This document shows positions 6,289 to 12,704 of a DNA stretch of 15,837 bases, piece after piece (within the stretch, counting starts at the first letter, position 1; every line of letters begins with the position of its first letter). The notes below the pieces were generated by a model that saw only the letters and a list, made by a program, of their open reading frames with translations, had not been told where the DNA came from and ran no database searches. A program made the position numbers and the translations under genes. The DNA is from Pseudomonadota bacterium (lineage in GTDB: Bacteria; Desulfobacterota; Desulfarculia; Desulfarculales; JAHJDS01), in assembly GCA_018812395.1 (NCBI GenBank), contig JAHJDS010000501.1:1-15837 (forward strand). The letters are read 5' to 3'.

Positions 6289-6322
6289 ACCAGGGGTCTT
6301 TTTTGGCCCCTGGTATTTTTTT
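6289..6322 (+). terminator. Rho-independent terminator after the ZraP-like gene
   Basis: A perfect 8-bp stem ACCAGGGG (6289-6296) / CCCCTGGT (6307-6314) with a 10-base T-rich loop is followed by A and seven T residues (6316-6322). It lies 45 bp after the stop codon. This is the strongest terminator in the window. Confidence 0.88.
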
Positions 6323-6331
6323 GGTTGACCC

Positions 6332-6359
6332 TTGCCAAGTCCTATCTTCATGATAGACT
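6332..6359 (+). promoter_or_regulatory. Possible sigma70 promoter of the Cys-rich protein gene
   Basis: TTGCCA (6332-6337, 5 of 6) and TAGACT (6354-6359, 4 of 6) are 16 bp apart, just after the terminator and 24 bp before the GTG start at 6383. A new promoter is expected here because the preceding terminator is strong. Confidence 0.35.
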
Positions 6360-6382
6360 TTACTGTCATGGGAGGCCGCAAC

Positions 6383-6772
6383 GTGTTGGTTCGTCGCCTG
6401 ATCCGCCTGATGACGGTCCTGGTCCTGGTCTCGGGGCTTTTGGCCGCCCCGGCCCAGGCGGCGCTGTCGTGGTGTGGCGGCGGCTGTGGTTGCCGGACCC
6501 CCGGCGGCTCGGACCTCGCCCTCAAGGGTAAGTGCCACTGTTGTCCGGAGCGACCCGCCCCGGGCGCCCTGCAGCCGTGGTCCAGGTCCGGCCCCTGGGT
6601 GGCCGTCTTGCCGGACGCCACCCGGCCGTTGATTTCCGCCTCCCCTTGGCCGGCCGCTAATGGCCTTGATACCCCGCCTTTTAGGCCGTTCTCGACGGCC
6701 TTGGCCCGGCCCGGACCGGCCGTGAGCCGATGGGGGCCGCGACACGTGGCCCATCAGACCTGGCGCTGTTAA
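6383..6772 (+). CDS. Small exported Cys-rich protein, possibly metal-binding
   Basis: I do not recognise a named family. The GTG at 6383 is chosen because GGGAGG sits 7 bases before it; an upstream ATG at 6332 has no ribosome site. The 129-residue product starts with a signal peptide (Arg 4, 5 and 8, hydrophobic 9-22, likely cleavage after AQA at 26). Next comes a compact Cys cluster, C31-x3-C35-x-C37 and C51-x-C53-C54, with His52 inside the second group. The rest (60-129) is Pro-, Trp- and Arg-rich, low in predicted structure, and ends in Cys. Clustered Cys and His after a signal peptide suggest periplasmic metal binding, which fits the neighbours on both sides. The tail could be poorly conserved or even misread, so the C-terminus is less certain. 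Confidence 0.6.
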   Translation: MLVRRLIRLMTVLVLVSGLLAAPAQAALSWCGGGCGCRTPGGSDLALKGKCHCCPERPAPGALQPWSRSGPWVAVLPDATRPLISASPWPAANGLDTPPFRPFSTALARPGPAVSRWGPRHVAHQTWRC

Positions 6773-6922
6773 ATCCCACTAGAAATTCCGCCTGAAGACC
6801 GAGGCTGAACCGCCTGGCACGGCCCCGGTTTGTCCCTGGTTAGTTCAACTTGACGGCCATGGGGCGGCCTCTTCCGGCCGGCCTCGGGCCGTATCCGCAG
6901 ACTCGTGAACAAGAGGTGAGAG

Positions 6923-7447
6923 ATGTTTTTCAAGCAGGATGTCCTGACGAACTCGACAATTTCCCGGATGACCAGAACCTCCCTGGTATTTATGATCCTG
7001 ACCATGACCCTGTTGGTGGCGGCGCTTTGGGGGTGTGACAGTTCGGAGCCGGCCAAGCCCGTGTCCGCGGCCCCCGGGGCGGATCACGTCAGTTTTGCGA
7101 CCAAGACATTTGACGACCACAAGGCCCGTCACTACATGCATCACACCCCTGACGGCATTCTGATTAGGTACTTCATCCTCCAGAGTTCCGATGGCGTAAT
7201 CCGGGCCGCGTTCGACGCCTGCGACGTGTGCTGGCGTTCGGGCAAGGGTTACTACCAGGACGGCGACTACATGGTCTGCCGCAACTGCGGACGGCGTTTC
7301 GCCTCGGTCAGGGTCAACGAGGTCCGGGGCGGCTGCAACCCGGCGCCGCTTAAGCGGACGGTCGAGAACGGCCGGCTGATCATCAAGGTCAAGGACATCG
7401 AGGCCGGCCGTCAATACTTCGATTTCCGGCGCGGGGGCAGGTCATGA
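6923..7447 (+). CDS. DUF2318-domain lipoprotein (Fe-S/metal-binding type)
   Basis: This 174-residue protein has an N-terminal hydrophobic segment (about 20-37) ending in a lipobox-like LWGC with Cys38, so it is probably a lipoprotein. The DUF2318 core follows: AFDACDVCW (Cys100, Cys103), GKGYYQDGDYMVCRNCGRRF (Cys119, Cys122) and NEVRGGCNPAPL (Cys138), which is close to the family consensus. The family is described as Fe-S-containing membrane proteins and occurs with FTR1/P19-type iron transport. The ATG at 6923 follows AGAGGTGAGAG. It overlaps the permease gene by 4 bp (ATGA), so the two are translated together. Unlike many family members it lacks a multi-helix membrane part. Its exact metal and partner are unknown. 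Confidence 0.87.
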   Translation: MFFKQDVLTNSTISRMTRTSLVFMILTMTLLVAALWGCDSSEPAKPVSAAPGADHVSFATKTFDDHKARHYMHHTPDGILIRYFILQSSDGVIRAAFDACDVCWRSGKGYYQDGDYMVCRNCGRRFASVRVNEVRGGCNPAPLKRTVENGRLIIKVKDIEAGRQYFDFRRGGRS

Positions 7448-8601
7448 CCCTGGGACGGATCGCTCTGGCGAACTTGAAGCGACGCAAGGGCAAGGCGGCC
7501 TTTGTCCTGGCCGGACTGTTCATCGGCGTGGCCACCTTTGTGGCGCTGGTGTCCCTGACCCGGGCCATGACGGCCCAGGTCCAAGGTCAGCTCGAGAAGT
7601 ACGGGGCCAACATCCTGATCGTGCCGCAGACCCGGAACCTGTCCCTGGCCTACGGCGGTCTGGTGGTGGGCGGTCTGTCGTTTCGGACCGACGACATCCG
7701 CCAGGCGGACCTGGCCCGGGTGAAGACGATCAAGAACGCGGCCAACATCGCCGCCCTGGGGCCGATGGTCTTCGGGGTGGGGCGGCACGGTGGCCGGCCG
7801 TTTTTGCTGGCCGGGGTGGACTGGCGGGCGATGAGGATTCTTCGCCCCTGGTGGAAGTGGAACGGCCAGGCCCCCGACAGGTACGGCGTAATCGTCGGGG
7901 CCGAGGCGGCCCGGGTGCTCTCTCTGGCCCCGGGCGGGCGGCTGGCGGTCAACGGCCGGACCCTGACGGTGGCCGGCGTCTTGGGGCCGACCGGGTCCCA
8001 GGACGACCAACTCGTCTTCGCCGGCCTGGGCGCGGCCCAGGAGATTCTGGGCAAGCCGGGCCTGGTGTCCCTGGTCGAGGTCGCCGCCCTGTGCAACGCC
8101 TGTCCGGTGGACGACATGGTGCTGCAGATTAGAAAGGTCCTGCCCGGCGTCCGGGTGATGGCCATCTCCCAGGTGGTCAAGGGCCGGATGGCGACCCTGG
8201 GTCACTTCCGGCGGCTGTCTTACGGCATATCCATCGTCGTCGCCCTGGTCTGCGGCCTGCTGGTCCTGGTGACGATGATGGGCGGCGTTCGGGAACGGAC
8301 GGCCGAGATCGGCGTCTTTCGAGCGGTCGGGTTCCGGCGGGGGCACGTCTCCCGGATCGTGATGATCGAGGCCGGCCTGTTGTCGCTCCTCGCCGGGGTC
8401 CTGGGCTATGCGGCCGGGACGGTCGCCGCCTGGTTCGTCGCCCCGCTGCTCAGCGGCGCCCGGGAGGCGGCCCTGGCGGCCAACGCCGACCTGGCCGGTC
8501 TGGCGGTGGGTCTGGCCGTGCTCCTGGGCCTGGGCGGGAGCCTCTATCCGGCCCTGATGGCGGCCCGGCTCGATCCCAGTGAAGCCCTTCGCGCTCTATA
8601 G
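7444..8601 (+). CDS. FtsX/MacB-type ABC transporter permease of the DUF2318 module
   Basis: This 385-residue membrane protein has the four-helix MacB/FtsX layout. TM1 is at about 18-40, a large periplasmic domain spans about 41-255, and TM2-4 are at about 259-281, 305-336 and 349-373. The coupling segment RERTAEIGVFRAVGFRRGHV (283-302) and the terminal LDPSEALRAL are typical of the family. The extracytoplasmic domain contains CNACP (Cys217, Cys220), a pattern I associate with the permeases next to DUF2318 proteins, which may allow redox or metal contact. It starts inside the DUF2318 stop (ATGA) and is followed 11 bp later by its ATPase. The transported or extruded substrate is unknown; proteins of this fold usually act as mechanical pumps rather than classic channels. 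Confidence 0.92.
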   Translation: MTLGRIALANLKRRKGKAAFVLAGLFIGVATFVALVSLTRAMTAQVQGQLEKYGANILIVPQTRNLSLAYGGLVVGGLSFRTDDIRQADLARVKTIKNAANIAALGPMVFGVGRHGGRPFLLAGVDWRAMRILRPWWKWNGQAPDRYGVIVGAEAARVLSLAPGGRLAVNGRTLTVAGVLGPTGSQDDQLVFAGLGAAQEILGKPGLVSLVEVAALCNACPVDDMVLQIRKVLPGVRVMAISQVVKGRMATLGHFRRLSYGISIVVALVCGLLVLVTMMGGVRERTAEIGVFRAVGFRRGHVSRIVMIEAGLLSLLAGVLGYAAGTVAAWFVAPLLSGAREAALAANADLAGLAVGLAVLLGLGGSLYPALMAARLDPSEALRAL

Positions 8602-8612
8602 GAGGTAGTAAC

Positions 8613-9347
8613 GTGAGTTTGATCAGCGCTCATGAGTTGAGCAGGCAGTACGGTGACGGTCCGGGCGCGGTCGAGGCCGTGTCCGGCGTGAGTCTGGAGA
8701 TAGCGGCCGGCGAGTTCGTGGCCGTGGTGGGCGAGTCCGGCTCGGGCAAGTCCACGCTGCTGACCATCCTCGGCGGACTGAATTCCCCCACCAGGGGGCG
8801 CTACGAGGTGGACGGCGTGGACGTCTACGCCCTCAGCCCCAACCGGCGGGCCGATTTCCGCCGCAAATACATCGGGTTCGTGTTCCAGAGCTTTCACCTG
8901 CTGCCCTATCTCAATCTGGTGGAGAACGTGATGCTGCCCCTGGCCGTGACCAGGATGAGCGATCAGGACCAGCGCGTCCGGGCCCTCGACGCCCTGGCCC
9001 GGGTGGGTCTGGCGGACAAGGCCGACCGCCGGCCGGATCAGGTCTCGGGCGGCGAGCAGGAGCGGGCGGCCGTGGCCCGGGCCATCGTCGGCCGGACGCC
9101 GATCGTCCTGGCCGACGAGCCCACCGGCAACCTGGACGTCAAAAACGGCCGGCAGACCATCGCCCTGCTCCGATCGCTGGTGGACCAGGGGACGACGGTG
9201 ATCATGGTCACCCACAGCCGGGAGTACGCCCGGGCCGCCTCGCGAACGGTGCTGCTCCGTGACGGCCGGATCGTGGCCGATGGGCCGGCGGCCGACGAGG
9301 GCCTGGTCGAGACGAATCCGTTGGCCTGGACCCTGGCCGGGGGGTGA
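8613..9347 (+). CDS. LolD/MacB-type ABC transporter ATPase
   Basis: This 244-residue ATPase has all motifs intact: Walker A GESGSGKST (40-48), Q-loop Gln92, signature VSGGEQ (144-149), Walker B IVLADEP with Glu169, D-loop NLD (173-175) and switch His201. The FVFQSFHLLPYLNLVENV stretch is typical of the LolD/MacB/FtsE branch. The GTG start at 8613 has a very strong ribosome site (GGAGG with 7 bases of spacing). It powers the permease encoded just upstream. Only one permease gene is present, so the complex is probably a homodimer of permeases with two ATPases. A strict lolD label is avoided because no lolC/lolE context exists. Confidence 0.95.
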   Translation: MSLISAHELSRQYGDGPGAVEAVSGVSLEIAAGEFVAVVGESGSGKSTLLTILGGLNSPTRGRYEVDGVDVYALSPNRRADFRRKYIGFVFQSFHLLPYLNLVENVMLPLAVTRMSDQDQRVRALDALARVGLADKADRRPDQVSGGEQERAAVARAIVGRTPIVLADEPTGNLDVKNGRQTIALLRSLVDQGTTVIMVTHSREYARAASRTVLLRDGRIVADGPAADEGLVETNPLAWTLAGG

Positions 9348-9371
9348 GAGTTATCTGAATCCGCCCTGTTT

Positions 9372-9404
9372 ATCCGGCGGTTCGACGGACCGTCCGGCGC
9401 CGAT
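9372..9404 (+). other. Stem-loop after the ABC ATPase gene
   Basis: Imperfect arms ATCCGGCG (9372-9379) and CGCCGAT (9398-9404), with one bulged base, enclose a perfect short repeat GACGG-A-CCGTC (9384-9394). No T-run follows, so it may aid mRNA 3'-end stability or Rho-dependent ending rather than intrinsic termination. Confidence 0.35.
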
Positions 9405-9412
9405 TGAAAATC

Positions 9413-9435
9413 AGGCTTGGCAATAGCCTCTTTTT
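9413..9435 (+). terminator. Weak intrinsic terminator before fabH
   Basis: AGGCT (9413-9417) and AGCCT (9425-9429) form a 5-bp stem with a 7-base loop, followed by C and five T residues (9431-9435). The short stem makes it a weak candidate. Confidence 0.35.
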
Positions 9436-9447
9436 CGGATATTTAAT
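9417..9447 (+). promoter_or_regulatory. Possible fabH promoter
   Basis: TTGGCA (9417-9422, 5 of 6 matches) is followed by TATTTA at 17 bp (9440-9445) or the better TTTAAT at 19 bp (9442-9447). It overlaps the weak terminator above. The gap to the GTG at 9509 leaves a leader of about 55 bases. Confidence 0.28.
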
Positions 9448-9508
9448 ACCGACCCAGAAAGTAGGACCTGCCCGCGCCGGGGTCCGGCCATGGCGGAGGA
9501 GTTTGTTT

Positions 9509-10492
9509 GTGCTGAAGACATGCATCAAGGGCACTGGATCTTATTTCCCGCCCCGAGTGGTGCCCAATAAATTCTTTGAATCGATTGTCTACACCTCGGA
9601 CGAATGGATCACCACCCGGACCGGAATACGGGAGCGACGGTTTATCGACAATGGGCTGGCCTTCTCCGATCTGGCCCTGCCCGCGGCCCGGGCCGCCCTG
9701 GACATGGCCGGCTTGCCGGCCGAGGCGGTGGAACTGATCGTCGTCGGCACCTCGACCGGGGACATGATCTCTCCGGCCTCGGCCTGCATCCTTCAGAAGA
9801 AACTGGGGGCGCCGCGGGCGGTGGCCTTTGACGTCAGCGCCGGGTGTTCGGGCTGGGTCTACAGCCTGCAGGTGGCCCAGAAGTTCGTCCAGGACGGGTC
9901 CCACCAATGCGCCCTGGTGCTCGGCGGCGAGGTGCTCTCCAACCGAATCGACTACCAGGACCGGACCACCTGCGTCGTCTTCGGCGACGGGGCGGGGGCG
10001 GTGGTGGTCGGGCCCTGCAACGGGTCTGATGACGGCGAAATTCTGTCGACGCATCTTCACGCCGACGGCGAACTCTGGGACCTGTTGTACCTCCCGGGCG
10101 GTTCGGCCAACCCGCCCTCCCGGGAGATGGTCGAGGCCCGGATGCTGTACGTCAAGATGCAGGGCAACGAGGTGTTCAAGCAGGCCGTCCGGAGCCTGTC
10201 CGCGGTGGCCCTCGAGGCCCTGGAGCACAACGGCCTCACCCCCGATGAAATCGACTGGTTCATCCCCCATCAGGCCAACATCCGGATCATGGAGGAAGTG
10301 GCCCGGCGGCTGGAAATCCCGATCGAAAAGGTGATCATCACCGTGGACCGCTACGGTAACACCTCGGCCGGGACCATCCCCACCTCTCTGGACGAGGCCG
10401 TGCGCGACGGCCGCATCAAGCGGGGCGATCTGGTGCTGGTCAACACCTTTGGCGCCGGGTTTACCTGGGGGGCCTCGCTGTTCAGGTTCTGA
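9509..10492 (+). CDS. fabH: FabH, beta-ketoacyl-ACP synthase III
   Basis: This 327-residue thiolase-fold enzyme condenses an acyl-CoA with malonyl-ACP to start fatty acid synthesis. The catalytic triad is complete: Cys113 (SAGCSGWVYS), His254 (IPHQANIRI) and Asn284 (YGNTSAGTIP). The N-terminal YFPPRVVPNKFFE, TRTGIRERR and the GDGAGAVVVG motif also fit FabH. The GTG at 9509 is chosen because GGAGG lies 9 bases before it and the family begins right after (LKTCIKGTGSYFPP); an ATG-like start at 9404 would add 35 unrelated residues. It is isolated: no fabD, fabG, acpP or plsX is next to it, unlike the usual fab cluster. It may be the main FabH or a second copy for special starter units. Confidence 0.94.
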   Translation: MLKTCIKGTGSYFPPRVVPNKFFESIVYTSDEWITTRTGIRERRFIDNGLAFSDLALPAARAALDMAGLPAEAVELIVVGTSTGDMISPASACILQKKLGAPRAVAFDVSAGCSGWVYSLQVAQKFVQDGSHQCALVLGGEVLSNRIDYQDRTTCVVFGDGAGAVVVGPCNGSDDGEILSTHLHADGELWDLLYLPGGSANPPSREMVEARMLYVKMQGNEVFKQAVRSLSAVALEALEHNGLTPDEIDWFIPHQANIRIMEEVARRLEIPIEKVIITVDRYGNTSAGTIPTSLDEAVRDGRIKRGDLVLVNTFGAGFTWGASLFRF

Positions 10493-10533
10493 CCTTTTGA
10501 GAGCGGCCTTTCGTATCGACGTGGTTTTTATTG

Positions 10534-10560
10534 CCGCCGATCACTGGGGCGGGAATTTTT
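10534..10560 (+). terminator. Candidate terminator after fabH
   Basis: CCGCC (10534-10538) and GGCGG (10548-10552) pair across a 9-base loop, followed by GAA and five T residues (10556-10560). The stem is short and the T-run is offset by three bases, so support is modest. Confidence 0.35.
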
Positions 10561-10634
10561 AAAGGATGGACCAAGGCAGCAGGCCGGCTCCAGGGCCTTG
10601 GGGGGCGGTTCGGCCTGTGGACGGGGTTTGCCGG

Positions 10635-11891
10635 GTGATCGCCGAGATCATCACCATCGGTGACGAACTGATTTCGGGCCGGGTGCGCGACCGGAACGCC
10701 GAGTTCGTGGCCGGCCGCCTATTCGGCCTCGGCGTCCGGGTGCGGGCCATCACCACCGTGGCCGACGATCTGGCACGCATCCAGGACGCCCTGACCCGGG
10801 CGGTGAGGCGGTCCGACCTGGTCCTGGTCACCGGCGGCCTGGGGCCGACCGAGGACGACGTGACCTGCGCCGCGGCGGCCGAGGTGGGCGGCGTTCCCCT
10901 GGTCAGGAACGAGGCGATCTGGCTCAAGATCAAGGGTTATCTGGAACTACGGGGCCGCGGCGAGAGCCCGGAGCGGTACGAGAAACTGGCCGTGCTGCCC
11001 CAGGGGGCCGAGATCATCGATCCCCGGGGCAATACCTGCGGTTTTTCGATTATAGTCGGCGGCGTCCCGGTCTTTTTGCTGCCCGGCGTCCCGGAGCAGA
11101 CCCGCGACCTGATGGACGCCCAGGTCATCCCCTTCCTCAGCGCCGGCCTGGCCGATGGCTCGGTCCTCAGGCAGAGGCTCATAAAAACCTTCGGCCTGGA
11201 CGAGACCGCCATTCAGGAAAAACTGGCGCCCCTGGCGGCCGACTGGCCCGGCGTCAGCCTGGGCTATTACCCTGATTTCCCCGAAGTCCACCTGATGCTG
11301 ACCGCCCAGGCCAAGGACGAAAACGAGGCCGCGGCCCTGATCACCCGGGCCGAGGGTGACGTGCGGCGGGTCCTGGGCAAGGTCGTCTATGGCCGGGAGC
11401 ACGACCGCCTGGAGTCGGTGGTCGGCGAGCTGCTGGCCGCCCGGGGACGGAAGCTGGCCGTGGCCGAGTCCTGCACCGGCGGGCTGATCGGCCACCGTCT
11501 GACCGGTGTGCCGGGCAGTTCGGAGTACGTGGACCGGGTGCTGGTCACCTATTCCAACCAGGCCAAGGTCGAACTGCTGGGCGTGTCTGGGGAAACGCTC
11601 GAAAAACACGGCGCGGTCAGCGCCGAGACGGCCGTCGAGATGGCCGCCGGAGTCAGAGAGCGGTCAGCGGTCGATCTGGGCCTGGCCGTGACCGGCATCG
11701 CCGGGCCGGACGGCGGCACGGACGAAAAACCCGTGGGCACGGTCTTCATCGCCCTGGGTGACGCGCAGAGGACCGCGGTCAGGCGGCACCGGTTTATGGG
11801 CCGCCGCCATCAGATCAAGATCCTGTCCGCGGCCCACGCCCTGGACTGGCTGCGGCGGTACTTCATTCAGCCGGGATTCATGGATAGTTGA
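10635..11891 (+). CDS. cinA: CinA-family protein (MoCF domain plus PncC nicotinamide-nucleotide amidase)
   Basis: This 418-residue protein has the two CinA domains. An N-terminal MoaB/MogA-like domain (about 1-165) shows IAEIITIGDELISGR, TGGLGPTEDD (66-75), LLPGVPEQ and GNTCGF. The C-terminal PncC amidase domain (about 260-410) shows AVAESCTGGLIGHRLT (276-291), VTYSNQAKVELLGV and TGIAGPDGGTDEKPVGTV. The C-terminal domain hydrolyses NMN to nicotinate mononucleotide in pyridine-nucleotide salvage; the first domain is linked to ADP-ribose pyrophosphatase activity in some members. The GTG at 10635 fits the family start (M-I-A-E-I-I-T-I-G), although its ribosome site (GGACGGGG) is only fair; in-frame starts at 10566 and 10617 add non-family residues. 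cinA next to recA is a known pairing in several bacteria. Confidence 0.94.
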   Translation: MIAEIITIGDELISGRVRDRNAEFVAGRLFGLGVRVRAITTVADDLARIQDALTRAVRRSDLVLVTGGLGPTEDDVTCAAAAEVGGVPLVRNEAIWLKIKGYLELRGRGESPERYEKLAVLPQGAEIIDPRGNTCGFSIIVGGVPVFLLPGVPEQTRDLMDAQVIPFLSAGLADGSVLRQRLIKTFGLDETAIQEKLAPLAADWPGVSLGYYPDFPEVHLMLTAQAKDENEAAALITRAEGDVRRVLGKVVYGREHDRLESVVGELLAARGRKLAVAESCTGGLIGHRLTGVPGSSEYVDRVLVTYSNQAKVELLGVSGETLEKHGAVSAETAVEMAAGVRERSAVDLGLAVTGIAGPDGGTDEKPVGTVFIALGDAQRTAVRRHRFMGRRHQIKILSAAHALDWLRRYFIQPGFMDS

Positions 11892-11892
11892 T

Positions 11893-11916
11893 TCACCCTG
11901 AAAGGTGTCAGGGTGA
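11893..11916 (+). other. Perfect 9-bp stem-loop just after cinA
   Basis: TCACCCTGA (11893-11901) and TCAGGGTGA (11908-11916) are exact reverse complements with a 6-base loop, starting 2 bp after the cinA stop. No T-run follows directly, so it may be an mRNA 3'-end stabiliser or act with the next hairpin. Confidence 0.6.
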
Positions 11917-11940
11917 CCTGTGAGCAAGTCTATTAGACTG

Positions 11941-11962
11941 AAATACTTTTAGTATTTTCTTT
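11941..11962 (+). terminator. A+T-rich hairpin with T-rich tail, possible cinA terminator
   Basis: AAATACT (11941-11947) and AGTATTT (11951-11957) pair perfectly over a 3-base loop, followed by TCTTT. The stem has only two G-C pairs, so it would be weak alone. A further perfect inverted repeat AGTCTA-T-TAGACT lies just upstream at 11927-11939. Confidence 0.35.
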
Positions 11963-11989
11963 GAACTAAATTCCATTAGAGACTATTTT
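11961..11989 (+). promoter_or_regulatory. Candidate sigma70 promoter of thpR-recA-alaS
   Basis: TTGAAC (11961-11966) and TATTTT (11984-11989) are 17 bp apart, each with 4 of 6 matches, in a 60-bp block (11941-12000) where only 15 bases are G or C. Predicted initiation near 11996 leaves about 53 bases before thpR. An imperfect inverted repeat (TTGAACTAAA / TTTAGGTTCAA, one extra G, 11961-11997) spans the promoter, so an operator is possible. Confidence 0.4.
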
Positions 11990-12048
11990 AGGTTCAAGGA
12001 AAAACAAGGCACCCTGTATCCAATGTTGGAAGTCATCCTTTAGGACTA

Positions 12049-12663
12049 GTGTCGTTGTCTGGCCAAACGATCAGATCTTTCATCGCCGTGGACCTGCCGC
12101 CGGAGGTGCGCCGCGAGGCGGCCCGTCTGGCCGAGCGGCTGGCGGCGGGCGTCTACGGCGTCAAGTGGGTCGAGCCGAAGAATCTGCACCTGACGGTCAA
12201 GTTCCTGGGCGGGGTCGAGCCGGAGACGTTGGACCGGGTCGAGCGGGCGGTGGCGACGGTCACGGCCGGGTTCAGCCCCGTCGAGCTTCGCCTGGCCGGG
12301 GCCGGTTCGTTTCCGCCCCGGGGGCGGCCCCGGGTGATCTGGCTGGGGGTGCACGGCCACCTGGACCGCCTGGCCGGCCTGGCCGCGGCCATCGAGACGG
12401 CCCTGGAGCCGCTGGGCTTCGAGCCCGAAGGCCGACCCTTCTCGCCGCACCTCACCCTGGGCCGGGTCAAGAAGACGCGGAAAAGCAGGTCCGGGCCGGG
12501 GACGGACCTGGACGCCGGCCTTTTGCGCGGCCGGATCATGGACCTGGCCGAGGCCCAGGCCGGGATTTTTGTCGTCCGGGAACTGGTCCTGTTTCAGAGC
12601 GACTTGTCTCCGGCCGGACCGACCTACACCCCGCTCGCCCGCTTTCCCTTGACGGATACTTAG
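12049..12663 (+). CDS. thpR: ThpR, RNA 2',3'-cyclic phosphodiesterase (2H family)
   Basis: This 204-residue 2H phosphoesterase carries both catalytic HxT motifs: His47-Leu-Thr49 (NLHLTVKFLG) and His134-Leu-Thr136 (FSPHLTLGRV). The start IRSFIAVDLPPEV and the C-terminal ELVLFQSDLSPAGPTYTPL are typical of the bacterial LigT/ThpR group. It opens 2',3'-cyclic phosphate ends of RNA to 2'-phosphates and shows weak 2'-5' ligase activity in vitro. GTG at 12049 is used, with AGGA only 3 bases before it; a TTG at 12055 has better spacing (9 bases), so the first two residues are uncertain. It lies 41 bp before recA, probably in the same transcript. Confidence 0.93.
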   Translation: MSLSGQTIRSFIAVDLPPEVRREAARLAERLAAGVYGVKWVEPKNLHLTVKFLGGVEPETLDRVERAVATVTAGFSPVELRLAGAGSFPPRGRPRVIWLGVHGHLDRLAGLAAAIETALEPLGFEPEGRPFSPHLTLGRVKKTRKSRSGPGTDLDAGLLRGRIMDLAEAQAGIFVVRELVLFQSDLSPAGPTYTPLARFPLTDT

Positions 12664-12704
12664 GCCTCACGGTACATTTTGCCAACCGCTAAGCCGAGGC
12701 AGCC

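Noticed and set aside
6815..6835. Second sigma54-like element (TGGCACG) upstream of the DUF2318 gene
   Set aside because: The -24 half is perfect, but the -12 half reads GT instead of GC at the required spacing.
9404..9508. Longer fabH from a start at 9404
   Set aside because: The extra 35 residues are not FabH-like, while GTG 9509 has GGAGG at a good distance.
12664..12704. LexA/SOS box directly before recA
   Set aside because: No match to CTGT-N8-ACAG, GAAC-N4-GTTC, GTTC-N7-GTTC or the Geobacter-type motif is visible in the 41-bp gap.
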